Source: Agrypnia vestita (taxonomy: Eukaryota; Arthropoda; Insecta; Trichoptera; Phryganeidae). From it: a stretch of 64,000 bases of DNA. Within the stretch, counting starts at the first letter, position 1, and the number at the start of each line of letters is the position of its first letter. Of the stretch, positions 34,441 through 46,374 are shown one piece after another. The DNA lies in contig JADDOH010004199.1 in the NCBI GenBank assembly GCA_016648135.1, forward strand, positions 1 to 64,000. Direction: 5' to 3'. Position numbers and translations under genes: made by a program. A model generated the notes under the pieces. It did not search any database, was not told the DNA's origin, and was given only the letters and a program-made list of their open reading frames with translations.

Positions 34441-35094
34441 TTATTAACTCTTACTAAAATATGTACAAGATTTTATATTATTTATTTGCGAGATAAATAT
34501 AGATTTTCTTCGAGATGTTAATATGTTGTTCTTGAAGAATCTAACCAGCGTTATTTTCACAGCTCAAGGTATACTTGGCGTGCGAAAGGAGAATAAGTAC
34601 TGGTAATCAGGTTAATGGGATTGATTAACCAGATATCTAGAATGCCAGTGATACTTGCAGTAAACAGGAGAAAAAACTTGTGGTAAAAATAATGTGTAAC
34701 GAATATGAATATGCAGATATATATCATTTCTGTGTGACCCTACAGAATTTCATTTCGATACAAAAATATTATACTGAAATGTAATATTATTTATTTTCTT
34801 TGAATTTTGACAACATGTAAAACATCGCTGTCTTATTTTATTTAAACATGTTATCAAAACGGCTGCAGTGTTTTTCAAACAACTGTCCAACCAAATTTTC
34901 TGCCACCAAATTTTCTGTAGTTAAATATAAATTCAAGTTTACCTGCAAAGAGACCTCCAGTCCTGTCCGACCTCGGCCGCAGAAGAAAAGCGTTTAGTTT
35001 AGACTCTCGCTGTGTTTAAAGCCAGTTTTATTTGTTTGTTTTTATTATTTCTTATTAATGTTTTGTGTTTGTTGGCAGATTGTCAAGTCAAATG
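34441..35094. other. Unannotated spacer between two LINE tails
   Basis: AT-rich; no gene or repeat is recognised. Confidence 0.5.
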
Positions 35095-35460
35095 GGCCAC
35101 TTTAGTTAACTAGCTAACCATCAAGCCGTGTCCTCGCGGGGGTAGGCAGAGAGAATAATGCACCACACTGTTCTATCCTCCATTCTCGCCTCATCCGCAT
35201 TAACGCAACTTCGCGTGCAAGCTCGACAATGCTTGAGCTCCTAACTGGACCATTTTCCAGTATCTGGTTAATCTTATAATGTCAAGTCTTTCGCGGCCGT
35301 CCCTCATATATCTTTCTTACTATTCTTTCCTCATTTATTCGCCCAACATGCCAAAACCAACTAAGTAACTTTTTTTAAATTATATTCTCTATACTCAGAT
35401 CACCAAGATCAGCTTTAGATTATTTCTTCATTTGTTCATTCTTTACTATATCATAAATGA
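35095..35460 (-). pseudogene. RTE-type LINE tail, second copy, opposite strand
   Basis: The reverse complement carries the same family ending as the 34-kb copy: a GHV-type stretch, then a GRPRK-like stretch and IN..LENG, and near the end TCTCTCTGCCTACCCCCGCG then ACGGCTTGATGGTTAG. The frame is heavily broken. The two copies point toward each other about 650 bp apart. Confidence 0.65.
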
Positions 35461-37489
35461 ATTTTGTAATAGATTGAAAAGCACTGGACTACGGAAAGCT
35501 TTTACCCATTTGGTTTTTTCATTCGTATGAACGGGAAATCCTCAAATGCCTCGAATAGTATCCCCGCCGCCTTCAGATGAGGTAACGTCTACCTGTTGTT
35601 CTCTGAGGCCGCCTCCCACCCGCTGGCTTCTCGGATTGATAAACTTTTCATATTTACCCGTTTTGCGGAGTGCTCTCAAAATCATCCAAAATTTGTATTT
35701 GTAAACCGATTCCCGATAATAAAGGGAGGCGCCGAGATGTGCCACCGTGGAATGTGCTCTTGATTTACGATCTCATCTTTCCTCTCTCTCTGTATGGTAA
35801 ACCCAAGCGGCTTATGTTCTTACCAGGAAATATTTTGAAGAAACGTACCCGAAACAAGTGAAAACATATCGCTAAGACATTTGAAGTAAGTCTAATGTTG
35901 TTTTTTTTTGTTATTATTGTTTCCTCTTCGGGAGATTTTACGAGCCTTATAAGCAATATCACTTTTATTTGTTTCTACATTTAATAACTCGAACGCATAT
36001 TGTGTAATATTTTATGAAGGGTGGGTATACTGTGTACTTTAAAAAATAAACGATCAAGTATTCAAAATATTCAAAAGTGTTTGAATACGATCGAAATATT
36101 TAACTTTAGCATTTATAAATATTGTATATTTAATGCTAATGGATATTTTTTTGTTTATAGCTTTATCTTTGCAGTTTGACTAAATAATTAATTTCAAGAA
36201 ACAGACATTGCATAAACTACATGGATTATTATTAACGGCTATTGGTTTTGATAACACAGAATCTTCGCCAGAATCATTGTGCATCAGAATCGCTGTGTTC
36301 AAAGGAAACATTTAATTATTAGTTCTCAATTTTAGAACATATTTCTATGTTATTTAAAACAAAATATATGAATATGTTAAAAAGATAGGCCAAAAATATT
36401 TTTGAAAAAAATAAGATGAATTTGTTTTAACCACACTTATATTTTTTTTGTATGAATGTATGCACATTCATTATCCTGAAGAACGGAGCACCACTCCCGA
36501 AACATGTTGAATTTTATAAAACATATTTTAAAATAAGTGTGGTTAAAAAAAAGTTTTCATTATTTTCTTTATAAAATGGAGACAAAATATTTTTTCATAA
36601 ATTTTTGTAATTGATTTCATCCTTTTTATGGAAATAATTGGATTAGAGCATTTATTGCTCAATACTTTCTATGTTGAGAAAGCATCTATAGTTTTTTAAA
36701 ATAATAATATTTTCTAGGATAACTACACAACAACACTAGAACTAACTCGCATTTGAACTCTCTTCTATTTAGACTGCAAAGGCTTGGTAGCACTTAAGCA
36801 CATATCTCTGATATTTTTAACTCTAGCTTAACACATTATAAAGACGCCCTACTAAAAGCTCGACACCCTGCCGTCCTGAATCCATAATGTATTCACAAAC
36901 AAATTTTTATATCTATTTGTTTAATCTCATATACTTTACACCTCCTTTTTCTTAATTACGTTACCGCTAAAACACTTTTTGGATAATAGCAATACAATAA
37001 ATAATTAATCGGCTGAGCCGACTTTTTTGAAGTTACGGCCGATTTAGGCCGGAACCGAGGCCGAATCTAGTTTTATTTTGGTCAAAACCGAAAACGCTGG
37101 TCATTATAAAAAATAAAGGTGTAGAACACACGTACACCGGCCACTACTTACCCTCGCTAGCTTTCTTGATGTGCTTATTCTGAGGTGGGTAGAATTTTTT
37201 TATCCTTTAAATCAATGCGATATGGTTTTGAAATTTATAAATCTACTTAGTAAAATTCAGTCTTTACTAAGGCTATTCTCGTAAAGATTATTTTGTATCT
37301 ATGTATATTGGTGCTAATGATACATTTAAATAAGTAATCGGATTTTAAAGAATGATTAAAAATAGTAAAAAATATATTATAAAAATAATAAGAAGGATGT
37401 TGGTAATTAATAACAATATTATTGCAATCAGATTTGAAACAATGTTATTGCCAACACAACGTAATACATTTGAATGAAAAGCAGTAATT
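35461..37489. other. AT-rich sequence with one PLE-tail hairpin
   Basis: It contains the hairpin at 36430-36552. No protein gene is recognised elsewhere in this stretch. Confidence 0.5.
36430..36552 (+). repeat. Hairpin enclosing a PLE-type tail
   Basis: TTTTAACCACACTTAT (from about 36428) pairs with ATAAGTGTGGTTAAAA (to about 36550). Between them lies ATCCTGAAGAACGGAGCACC then CTCCCGAAACATGTTGAA, the recurring tail motif. Inverted terminal copies around such tails are compatible with PLE pseudo-LTR ends. Confidence 0.6.
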
Positions 37490-37720
37490 GAGCCGGAGGT
37501 GAGGTGCAGGTGGCAAGCCCCGCTTCCAGAACGAGGTCTTTCGGAGGTTCCGCGCTCCTCCGCCTGGCTGGCGCGGTGGGAGTGGAATCGGAAAAAGGCG
37601 GAAATCCTACAAGTGTGTGGGCCGGGCCCCCGACCGCCGCCCCTCGGCGCTCCTCCCGCCCTCGGGCCGCCCAGACCTCGAGGATTCTGGAAGAAATCCG
37701 AAGCGTTGTGTGGATCAAAT
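37490..37720. other. GC-rich island
   Basis: It holds GGGCCGGGCCCCCGACCGCC and CCCGCCCTCGGGCCGCCCAG. Long open frames on both strands overlap it, but they are explained by the lack of stop codons in GC-rich DNA. Confidence 0.6.
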
Positions 37721-38234
37721 TTTCCCCGACACGATACAAAAGGAAAAGTGAGAAGAAAATTATTAAAGACATTTTTTATTCTTCATTTTGCAGACGGATA
37801 ATCTTTTCTGGGGTAATGAAACATCTCGCCATGTCTAAAAATAGGCTCATACTCTAATATCACCGCTACGTTATAATATATGTTATAAATATTTACACTA
37901 GTGGACTTGTGTGAATACTTTTTACAAATTGCTTGCATGCGTATTTATTCAACCATTTTAAAATTATCTGCAATTAGTAGATAATTGATTAAACCTATTA
38001 TGTTTAAAAACCTATACTGTCATATTTTGTACTTATTAACATATTTTTATAAAAAATAACATAAATGCTAAATTAAATAACGAAATGCAAAACACACATT
38101 AATGAATTACAAAGATATTTTAAAATATTCTTCAATAAATGCAAAATGATATTGTGGTGACTGATATACATAATTGACAAGAATATACTTTATTTACATC
38201 ATTAATTTATTAAAAGAACCTACATGTTTCGGAA
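37721..38234. other. Unannotated AT-rich spacer
   Basis: No gene or repeat is recognised. Confidence 0.5.
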
Positions 38235-38275
38235 CCAATAATCCCATCATCAGAATTACAACGTATACATGAAAT
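38235..38275 (-). repeat. PLE-type 3' tail motif
   Basis: On the minus strand, ATTCTGATGATGGGATTATT then GGTTCCGAAACATGTAGG fits the recurring (GAT/GAA)GA ... CGAAACATGT pattern. It sits just downstream, in the same sense, of the unidentified coding remnant at 38.3-39.7 kb and may be its 3' end. Confidence 0.5.
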
Positions 38276-38299
38276 TAAAAATTGAAATAAAGGCATTAC

Positions 38300-39740
38300 A
38301 AAAATTAAAAAAAATATTTTATATAATTTCAAATGATTGTCTGTCCGTAACCCGATGGAATTACAACTAGTTTTAGTTTTCTCCGACTATAGAGAAGAAA
38401 GTGTTTAAGATTTTTTCTATTTCTTGGGGATCTTTGTGATAGTTCCATCTTTTTTCTTTATTTTTATGTTGTTTTTTTATGTCTGAGATGGAGACACTAT
38501 TGATGATTTTCTAGAGTTATTTTCTGTTTTCCTCAGCATCGCTGAGTTGTGCGCTATTATGATCGTTGCTTTTTTATGGATGTTTTTTACGTCTTTTTGA
38601 CAATAGTTACAATAATTGATAAGTTCAATGCTATGTATCTCATTTTTCATTGTTTTATTATACTTTGTCTCTTGTTTTTGTCTTTTGAAGAATATCTTTT
38701 CTGAGTTCCATTTTTGTCCATCCTTCTTCAATGTTGTTTGTATATTTTCTTTTTGTTGTTTCGATTGATTTATTCAATTCTTCTTTTATGATTTCTTGTA
38801 ATTCTATAAAGGTGTTCAGTGTCCGTTTTTGAATATTTTTTCGAGGATTATAACGAGCTTTTTGTAGTAAATTCATTTATTTGTGTACTCTTCCTATCTT
38901 CTCTGGTATTTCGAATTCGATCAGAGTTGATTTATGTCACCGAGAGGGGTTTCTAGTATTGTTGGTTTTTCATATATAATGTTTGTAGATACATTGTCTA
39001 TTATTGTGTTATCGCCTCACTCATTTTATCTGGTATACTTTTGTACAGGGTGGCCCAAAAGTCACAACACCATTTTAAAATGGAATAACTTTCATTTCTT
39101 AAAAATTCACTTTTATTCTTTTATAAACAGAAAACACACTTCATGGAAATAAATTCTATGTAGTTTTTAAAATTGCATCCTTTAAATAACCACCATTTTG
39201 CTATTCACACTGATAAGCTCCTTCTAAAGCGTGAATCTCACCTGCCGTAATGTTTCTTGGCTTATTACTTCAACTTCTACACGGATTTTGGCCTTCAATT
39301 GCTGAATGGTTCGAGGATTGTAATGAAATGTAATTATCGAGAAAAGTAATTATCTTTCAAAAACTCCCACAGGAAGAAGTCTGGAGCAGTTAAATCAGGT
39401 GAGCGTGGCGGCCAAGTAATTTCAGAATTTTGCGAAATTATCCTTCTCCCGAAAATTTTCCCTAAGAGTTCAGAGGTGAGGCGAGCTGTATGGGCAGTAG
39501 CACCATTTTGCTGCCACGATACCTCTGGTGTATTCAAGACTGCAAGACGCACGTAATTCTCCAGCATTTCTCGTTACCTTTACCTTTGTTGTGTGTAGTC
39601 GCTTTCATTTTCTTTGTTTGGCTGCCTATAGATAGCAAGGATGCAAATTTTTGGTTTGATGATTTTATTTTTCAACAGGTTGTTTACATATTTGTATGTT
39701 TCCTCTTTGTGTAAGTCAAAGTCTAGGTTTTTGTGTACGT
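38300..39740 (-). pseudogene. Unidentified retroelement-like coding remnant, split by a transposon
   Basis: The minus strand has Lys/Asn-rich broken frames that keep an amphipathic, protein-like pattern: HKEETYKYVNNLLKNKI (about 39.7 kb); then, after the DD41D insertion, ARYNPRKNIQKRTLNTFIEL and IETTKRKYTNNIEEGWTKME (about 38.66-38.88 kb); then HSIELINYCNYCQKD (about 38.6 kb). It lies directly upstream of a PLE-type tail. I do not recognise the family. A PLE amino-terminal region or a LINE ORF1-like protein are both possible. Confidence 0.4.
39046..39575 (-). mobile_element. DD41D Tc1/mariner-like fragment
   Basis: The left end CAGGGTGGCCCAAAAGTC follows TA at 39044-39045. The minus strand (39334-39567) codes for 77 residues, MLENYVRLAVLNTPEVSWQQ then NGATAHTAR ... 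WPPRSPDLTAPDFFLW. The second catalytic position, normally Asp in QDGATAHTAR, is Asn here; from it to the third Asp (TAPD) there are 41 residues, so the spacing is DD41D. The amino half and the other TIR are absent, and there is a stop two codons before MLENYV. It is a truncated, inactive copy lying within the unidentified remnant. Confidence 0.8.
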
Positions 39741-40233
39741 ACATAGGGAACCCCCCGACTTAAAAAGTTAATTAAAAATAATTTGTTTGGGGGAAAGTGC
39801 TATTGTTTTGCAAAACCTCCTTGGTGGATACCGTGAATGGGATGTCCGGGAGAGTGGTATGGAATGACTATACATATTTTCATCATAGGCGTAAATTGCA
39901 ACTAAGAAATGCTTTGTTCAGTTCTATATGATTTTTCAAGTGTAGGTACAATTGTATTTTATAGTTGGAACACAACCAAATGTTATGAATATTAGATATA
40001 ATGAAAATTTTAAAATAATCTTATCATTCACCTGCATATTTCTGCAGCATTTCCACAAGGGCCAAGGCACTTAACACTTTACAAGCCCTAAATTAATAAA
40101 GATTATTACTAATTGCAAAGAAACGGTAACAGAAGGGCAAAAAAATGGTTCGAGTTGGTAACCTCACTTTACTAAGTAATGGCTGACTAACTCAATTGCC
40201 ATACCACGAAATTAATATTAGTTCAGGTATATA
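39741..40233. other. Unannotated spacer
   Basis: AT-rich. The phrase GGATACCGTGAATGGGATGT then CCGGGAGAGTGG resembles Helitron 1 near 18.98 kb, so a small Helitron scrap may be present around 39.76-39.87 kb. Confidence 0.35.
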
Positions 40234-40582
40234 CAGGGTTATTTGGAAAACATTAATAATCTCGCAGGACTATATTCCTGCCTTGATTATGAGTCGAAAG
40301 TATTCAATTGGAATGTTTTCCAATTGGAATTCGAAGGTTTCTATTTTATACTTGACTTGTGTTAAAGGGAATGAATTTTTCATATTCGATATAAGTTACT
40401 GCAATGATAGTCGAACGTTTTACAAAAAATAAGTCAGAAATATTGAAAAAAAAATGCAAACTTTAACGCCGCATATCTCCTTAACTATTGATATTAGGTC
40501 ATAATAGCTAGAACATTTTCGACTCATAATCAAGGCAAGAATATAGTCCTGCGAGGTTATTAATGTTTTCCAAATAACCGTG
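40234..40582. mobile_element. Foldback/TIR element, 349-bp deleted copy
   Basis: It starts CAGGGTTATTTGGAAAAC and ends with its near-complement (one change in the last bases), flanked by TA. The right arm is full length and aligns with the 10.5-kb element. The left arm stops after TTATGAGTCGAAAG and jumps to the centre (GGAATGTTTTCCAATTG), so most of the left arm is deleted. Confidence 0.85.
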
Positions 40583-42949
40583 TATATTTTGGTGGGTGTG
40601 CCCGAAAAAAGAATTTTTTTTATTTGACTAATTTTGTAAGTTTAAATTAAATTTATGTTTATATTACATTTAATTAAAAGTTATATTTTTTTGTTCTCTC
40701 CGAACATATTCCACTTTCTGTATTGGGTTTCATATGTGGATAGTTTCCAGCCGGGGAGGCAAGGGTTAATTTTTCCCCTGCAGAAAGTTTTTGATTGATT
40801 GTGCCCAATGTCAAGGTGCCCCATCATGCGTGTGCGTGTGGTCCGTCTGCTGGGTCAAACGTGTGATAGAAGGGGAAATAGTTTTTGGAACTTCCTTACA
40901 GATTTTTTGGTTCATCGCTTCTGCCGCAAAAAAACACGCGCCAAGAACTCACTTACTATGTGTAAGTAACCTTACAATATTCTTGAGTGTTGTTTCACCA
41001 CTTTCACTATAGGCCTCATTATTGCGTTCATTTAATCGTCGCCGAACAAACAGATGACTTATACAGCAACTGTGTATTTATCACCCTTAAAAATTATGAA
41101 ATTTTATAATAATATATCTAGTTATTCTCTTGATTTTTATTTGTTAAAGCTTATAATTTTTCAATCTACCGCGGAGTAAGGCTGTCTGTCGTTCGCGGTA
41201 TTGTTTTTGGCTTTATAAATAGCCGCCTACGCATTAATATTTTATTTTTATAACCTTTACCCTCGTAACAGAATTTACTGAAATTTTAGTCTCGAACAAT
41301 CACTGATAGAGAGATTAGGTTTCTGTGAGGAGACGACGCTCGTCTTTTCCTCGCAGAGTTCGTAGTGTGTACTCATACGGATACCGTGTTTTCGCGCTTT
41401 TTGTTCGTCAAATGATTATCGAGGTGAATTTGAATCTCAGCATTAAAAAAGTAACCTCTAAAACCCATGTTTTTATTATACTCCCTTTCTTTGTAAAATA
41501 TAACAACAATTAAAGACGAATTAAAACATATAACATAACACTAAACTTACAGTAATTTAATATATTTCCAAAATGTCAGATGTTTTGAGCTTTGATAAGA
41601 CACTTCGTGCTTTGAAGATTAAATTCTAAAAATATTTGTCAGTCAATTTAGATTTTCGAAATTCGTAGAGAAGTACCTTTTATGTATACCGACGGAGTAA
41701 TTCAAATTTAGAAAATATTCCGCGACGTTATCGGGCCGCCGTTGCTAATAATCAAACTTTTGTAATGATTCCAATTCGAAAAACCTATTAAAATTTTTAA
41801 AAATCCGAAATTATATTATAATTATTAATATTTTCAACGAAGTTTCAGCTCGATTGGATCACGGGAAAAAGGTTAAAAATCGATCCAAAGTTTTTTCACC
41901 CAGCAAGCCGGCAAGCAAGCAAGAAAGCAGACGCCACCGTTAGTTATATAAAGGGAGTAAAAATATAATAAATTTTCTTATTTAATGCCTTATGTTTGTC
42001 TAGATTTTCAAAAAAAAAATAGTGTTAGTTATACTTCTAGGTGACGTTTGTTTGCATTTGTCAGGACCTCGCTGTCAAATCGAACACCGAGTACAAATAT
42101 AAACGAAAACTGACTCATGACTCTTAGAAAACAAATGCATAATCATTAAACAGCCAGACGTAATATATTAAAACAATTCGTTTTCTTATAAATTATTCCA
42201 GAAATCAAAGTAGGTAGTTAACATTATTTATACAGGACTCTCTGAGATGGGCAATGTTTAGTGAAGTGAAACTTATGTAAAGTATACTACGTAAAATAAA
42301 TATATTAATAATTTTGAGTTAAAAATCACAAAGATCTTGAACATTTATTTATAATCAAAACGCAGTTCATTTCTGTAAACCATTTTAACGTTACTTATTC
42401 AAATTATTCTTGTTCGTTTTTAGCGCCACATTAACAAATTTCTTGTTGTTGAATCATTTCATTTTAATGCTCGCTGAAAATTTTAATATTAATAAATATA
42501 TTTCATGAATAATGTATTATATTTTACATTTAAACTTCCCATACTTTTGTCATTTTTCTTCCTCGAAACATATTATTGAATGAATATCATCCATACGTAG
42601 TTCTAAACTCTAGAATGTTTTTTAAGACAATTTGTCGATGAATAATGCATATTTGTATCATACGTTATGTCTATATTTGGAAACCGTTTATATAACTAAA
42701 CGTTTTTCAAATGATCGCTTAATTTTAATTAATTATGTGATTTTTCAGTGATATACAAGCCGTGTTGGCGCAATCTGTTGGTGATTACTAGATATCCACC
42801 CTCCACTTCTAAATATCCAAAGTCCTAAATTTATTTTAATTAGCAGTCCCTATTAATGTAATATAAATGATATAATAAAAAATAGATGAAACCATTGGAA
42901 CACCCAACAATTTGAGAGTTCCCATCCGAATCCTTCCGCATTGTGTGAT
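40583..42949. other. AT-rich sequence without recognised gene
   Basis: No protein gene is supported. About 41690-41960 has a TE-like text (CAACGAAGTTTCAGCTCGAT, then GCAAGCCGGCAAGCAAGCAA) but no defined ends. Confidence 0.45.
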
Positions 42950-43320
42950 AGTTTAACCTGTCCTAACCCGCTTCCGGTCCACGCGCGGGCCGCCCTCCCC
43001 CGCGCGCTAATACATCTTAAATACCGCTACCACGGGTTAGTTTACCCGTGGCGTTGTTGCATCATTACCGGCGTAATAAGTCGGTCAATACGCCGGACAA
43101 GGTGAGCGGACGTCTTGTTATGTAAATGGCGCTCCCTTATCTGCCTCCTTCCCGCCCGCCGCGCGCTTTACCCATCTCAACGTCAATGCTAACAATGGCC
43201 ACGGACCCGCCGTCGGAGCGGGCTGGAACTGTCATTTTCCTATATTCATATTGTCTCTTCTACACACAAAACAAATATGCCCGGGGAGCGCGGGGCCGGC
43301 GGGGACAAATCGAAAAAAAT
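42950..43320. other. GC-rich island pair
   Basis: Two GC-rich segments, 42955-43110 (CACGCGCGGGCCGCCCTCCC; CCACGGGTTAGTTTACCCGTGG palindrome region near 43031) and 43130-43320 (CCCGCCCGCCGCGCGC; GGGGAGCGCGGGGCCGGCGG). No coding sequence is supported. Confidence 0.6.
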
Positions 43321-43635
43321 AATATCACATTTCGGCGGATTACATTCCAATTTGTTGAGAAATTCATCCGAAATTCCTTTTGTAATGTGTTTGTAAGCTT
43401 GTGATGCTCTCGAAGGTCTTTAAATAAGATATGTCACTTGTCGTTTTTTTCTCTTGTAAATACTGCGTGATTATTTATTGTTTAGAGGTTGTTTTATGCT
43501 AGATTTGATTTATACTAAATTCCTACTTTCTTTTTAAATGTTACCTATTATTTTATTTCAATTTTTATATTTTGTAGAATGGATTTATTCCCAGCCTTTT
43601 TTCGCTCTTTGGTGAGAATGTTATATTTATTTTAA

Positions 43636-44856
43636 GGGGTTACGTGTAGTCAGAGGCGCAAAAAAATAGACATTGTCAAAAAATTTTTTTGAACGGTTGT
43701 TTAATGTTTTGATTCAATACATAATACCAACGTTTTACACTATATTTTAAGTAACTATACCGAAAATTTCAAATGAAATTATTAATACTGGACTACGATA
43801 GAATCTCGATTCTTGACCCCTGTTTTGCAAACAGTGCCTCGCGGTGTCCATAAGTGCTTCTTAGTGGTTTATCTAAATTTAATGAAACAAAAATAAATTA
43901 GCAGTTTAATAGTTTATCTTGTGCTTAATCGAAGCTTTTTTATTTTTTTTCAAATTTAAAGCTTAATTATGAATTTTGAGGGAAAAAATCACTCATTTAT
44001 TATTTATAAAAAAAAAAGTTTAAGTCAAAAAAAAAATCCTTCGATTAAGCACAAGTTTTTAATGCCTAAAATATGATGTTTAAATTTCGTTTAAATCTGT
44101 CAAGTAGTTTTTAAAATATCGTGGACACAGCTTTTGAAAACGTTATTTTGAGAAAAACGCGTTTAAAGTTTTATGCATAAATAATTAATACAAATACAAT
44201 TTTAAAAATTACTTACGTAGAGTTGTCTATTTTTGTACATATAATACATCTTCTGCCGATGTGTAAGCCTCCAAGATGTCGTTTTTTTTATCTACGTCTC
44301 TTTTTGCCTTCTCGAGTGACCTGATTTGCACGTGTGTCAGCAATCTTTATGCGCTCTATATCGAGTTTTTCAGCATACAGGTGTGCATTAGGTCCATAAT
44401 TTAATCCTATGTATTGGCAATCATTAATATTCCTTGCATACCTTCATGACGTCTCATTATAAATTTTTGAAAATGATTATAATACACGCACAACTACCTA
44501 TCGACTGCTGGGTTTCACTGCCACTGAAATACTAACAATAAATCAAATCTCCGTTAGTCTAAAAGGTCTTATGTCTAAAAGTAGAAGTATAAAAGAAATT
44601 TCATACATTATTCTTAGAATTAATCAAGTAAAAACCGCGTTTCGTAGCAGTCGCCCCGTTTGTCAGCCCGGCCGGCTCTAGTAGCGTCCGCGTGTCAGTA
44701 CGGGCGGCAGCAGAGGGCCCTACAGTTATCGTTGGATATCTTTAAAACTAATAAACGGATCGAGTTGATATTTTCACACAATATTTTTGAAATATTTTGC
44801 TTTAAGAAAATACCAAAAATTTCGATTTTTTAAAAATCCTGACTACACGTAACCCC
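43636..44856. mobile_element. TTAA-flanked non-autonomous element, 1,221 bp
   Basis: TTAA at 43632-43635 and 44857-44860 brackets inverted ends GGGGTTACGTGTAGTCAG and CTGACTACACGTAACCCC (18 bp, perfect). The interior shares phrases with the 11.4-kb TTAA element (GTGGACACAGCTTTTGAAAA, AAAACGCGTTTAAAGTTTTA) and a GC-richer patch near 44.66 kb. Minus-strand scraps such as KNDILEAYTSAEDVLY may be old coding sequence but are not identified. Confidence 0.85.
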
Positions 44857-44860
44857 TTAA

Positions 44861-45564
44861 TCTATCTGAATCAGAGCAAGTTTGTGTATTAGTTGCCAAT
44901 ATTCATATTATACTATACACTATTCGGATGTCTCTATTCTACATTATACATATGATATATTTTTCTGGATTGCAAAGTTTGTCGTGTAGATATTTTCAAA
45001 AAAAATTACAAATGATGTAATTACCATGCTATCCAGTGAGGATTGTAGTATAGAAACAAATACATTTCACACATTTAATTTTGTTTCATTGTCCGCTGAA
45101 ATGCATTTGTGAAATTCATAGCGATAATTAATGTGTTGATTACTACTGGTCCTTTTAATACCTCATACTAAACGAGTAAATACATACTCCATTTTACGAT
45201 GATAGCCAATCGAAAAGTACCATTATGCCTTACGATCATAGCATAAATGTATATCAAAGATCAAATATTTTATATAGCTATTTGTGATATTCTAACGCAG
45301 AATCTAACACAACCACTCCCCATATATAGGAATATTTTTACTTGGTAAGTACGAAACAAAACTTTACTTGTAATTTAGAAATATATAATTATCTTATATA
45401 TTATATATATCATCTCTATATATCTATTATATCTATTTATATATATAAATATATATATCTATATTCTCTATCTATATATATTATATATATATCATCTAAT
45501 AATATATATATGTATATATGTTATTTATATTTTTCATTTATTTATGGAAGCGAGTCCCGTAATA
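44861..45564. other. AT-rich spacer with TA-rich microsatellite
   Basis: About 45384-45512 is an imperfect (TA/TATC)n tract. No gene is recognised. Confidence 0.55.
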
Positions 45565-45803
45565 TTTATTAAGAAATAAATAAATGAAGTTCCTAATAAA
45601 AATGGAATAATATAAATAAGTGAATTAATAATTCAAAGAGAAACATATAACTATCAAATATTGACGACTTATTAAGTGGCTGGGATAGTGAGACAAAGGT
45701 CCGTGGTTCGAATCCAGGTTCCAGCATTTAATTTTTCGGTTTTATTATTTGATATTTGTGTGTTTCTCTTAATTTCATTTATTTATTTCTTAATATATAT
45801 ATA
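45565..45803 (+). repeat. Inverted repeat around a tRNA-like core
   Basis: The left arm (TTAAGAAATAAATAAATGAA, then AAGAGAAACATATAA ... TATCAAATATT) is the complement of the right arm (AATATTTGTGTGTTTCTCTT, then TTCATTTATTTATTTCTTAA), with a small insertion in the left arm. A relative of the right arm lies at about 10360-10402 (TTTAATATTTGTGTGATTCT). The loop holds the tRNA-like segment, so this is a MITE-like carrier. Confidence 0.65.
45679..45726 (+). other. tRNA-like segment (shortened)
   Basis: GCTGGGA at the start pairs with TTCCAGC near the end, followed by A as discriminator. GTGGTTCGAATCCAG gives a T-arm with a perfect B box, GGTTCGAATCC. Only about 16 nt lie between acceptor and T-arm, so D and anticodon arms are missing or collapsed. 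It is not a functional cytosolic tRNA; it is probably a tRNA-derived fragment captured in a repeat. Confidence 0.5.
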
Positions 45804-45837
45804 TATATATGTTATATTTAAGGTTTTCGCTGATAAA

Positions 45838-46137
45838 AGATGACGAACTACTGTACACTGCTCATTCTCAAGGGCCTCTTATTTTGATTCCTGCCCAAAA
45901 CTGGACGAGTAAACCCGACTGTTCGGGGCAAGAGCCAGAAGAAAAGTGAATTAAAATCCTTATTGGTGCTAAACATTACTGATTTTTATTTATTTGTTTA
46001 ATAGCCGACTTTGGGAACGGGTAATTACTTTATGATACTTTATTAATGAGCAGTGTTACCTGTTCGAAACGTCGGGAGTTTAAAAGTCCTTTTCAGACTG
46101 TTTGACGCGGGTTCCCCCAGAAAGTAGTTCGTCATGT
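45838..46137 (+). repeat. Inverted-repeat unit with PLE-type tail
   Basis: TGACGAACTACT near the left edge is complemented by AGTAGTTCGTCA at the right edge, and ACTGCTCATT by AATGAGCAGT inside. The right half contains GTTACCTGTTCGAAACGTCG, the tail-type motif. No coding sequence is present. Confidence 0.6.
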
Positions 46138-46374
46138 ATATATAGTATAAAATAATATATATATATATATATATATATATGATTCTTCTGTACGTGTGTT
46201 GTCACTGAACTCCTAAATGGTTGAGCCGATTTTAATGTAATTTTTTGTGTATGTTAGATGGATAGTTTAGATTCACAACTGGACCTGGTAGGTGGCGCTG
46301 CAGTCGGGTTCTAGGATTTTTTTTTTTATTACTAGCGGACCAGACGGAAATAAAGCCAAGAACCCTAATCCATC
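46138..46374 (+). repeat. TA tract plus dispersed repeat family
   Basis: A (TA)n tract at 46159-46180 is followed by a 150-bp segment (GAACTCCTAAATGGTTGAGC; TTAGATTCACAACTGGACCT; GGGTTCTAGGATTTT; ATTACTAGCGGACC) that recurs at 30.5-30.63 kb. It lies directly before the Helitron helicase remnant and may belong to it. Confidence 0.55.

Noticed and set aside
37428..37857. Frames of 100-117 codons around 37.5-37.8 kb as proteins
   Set aside because: Same explanation: a GC island gives simultaneous open frames on opposite strands, with no recognisable motif.
45679..45726. Functional tRNA gene
   Set aside because: Acceptor and T-arm can be drawn, but there is no room for D and anticodon arms.
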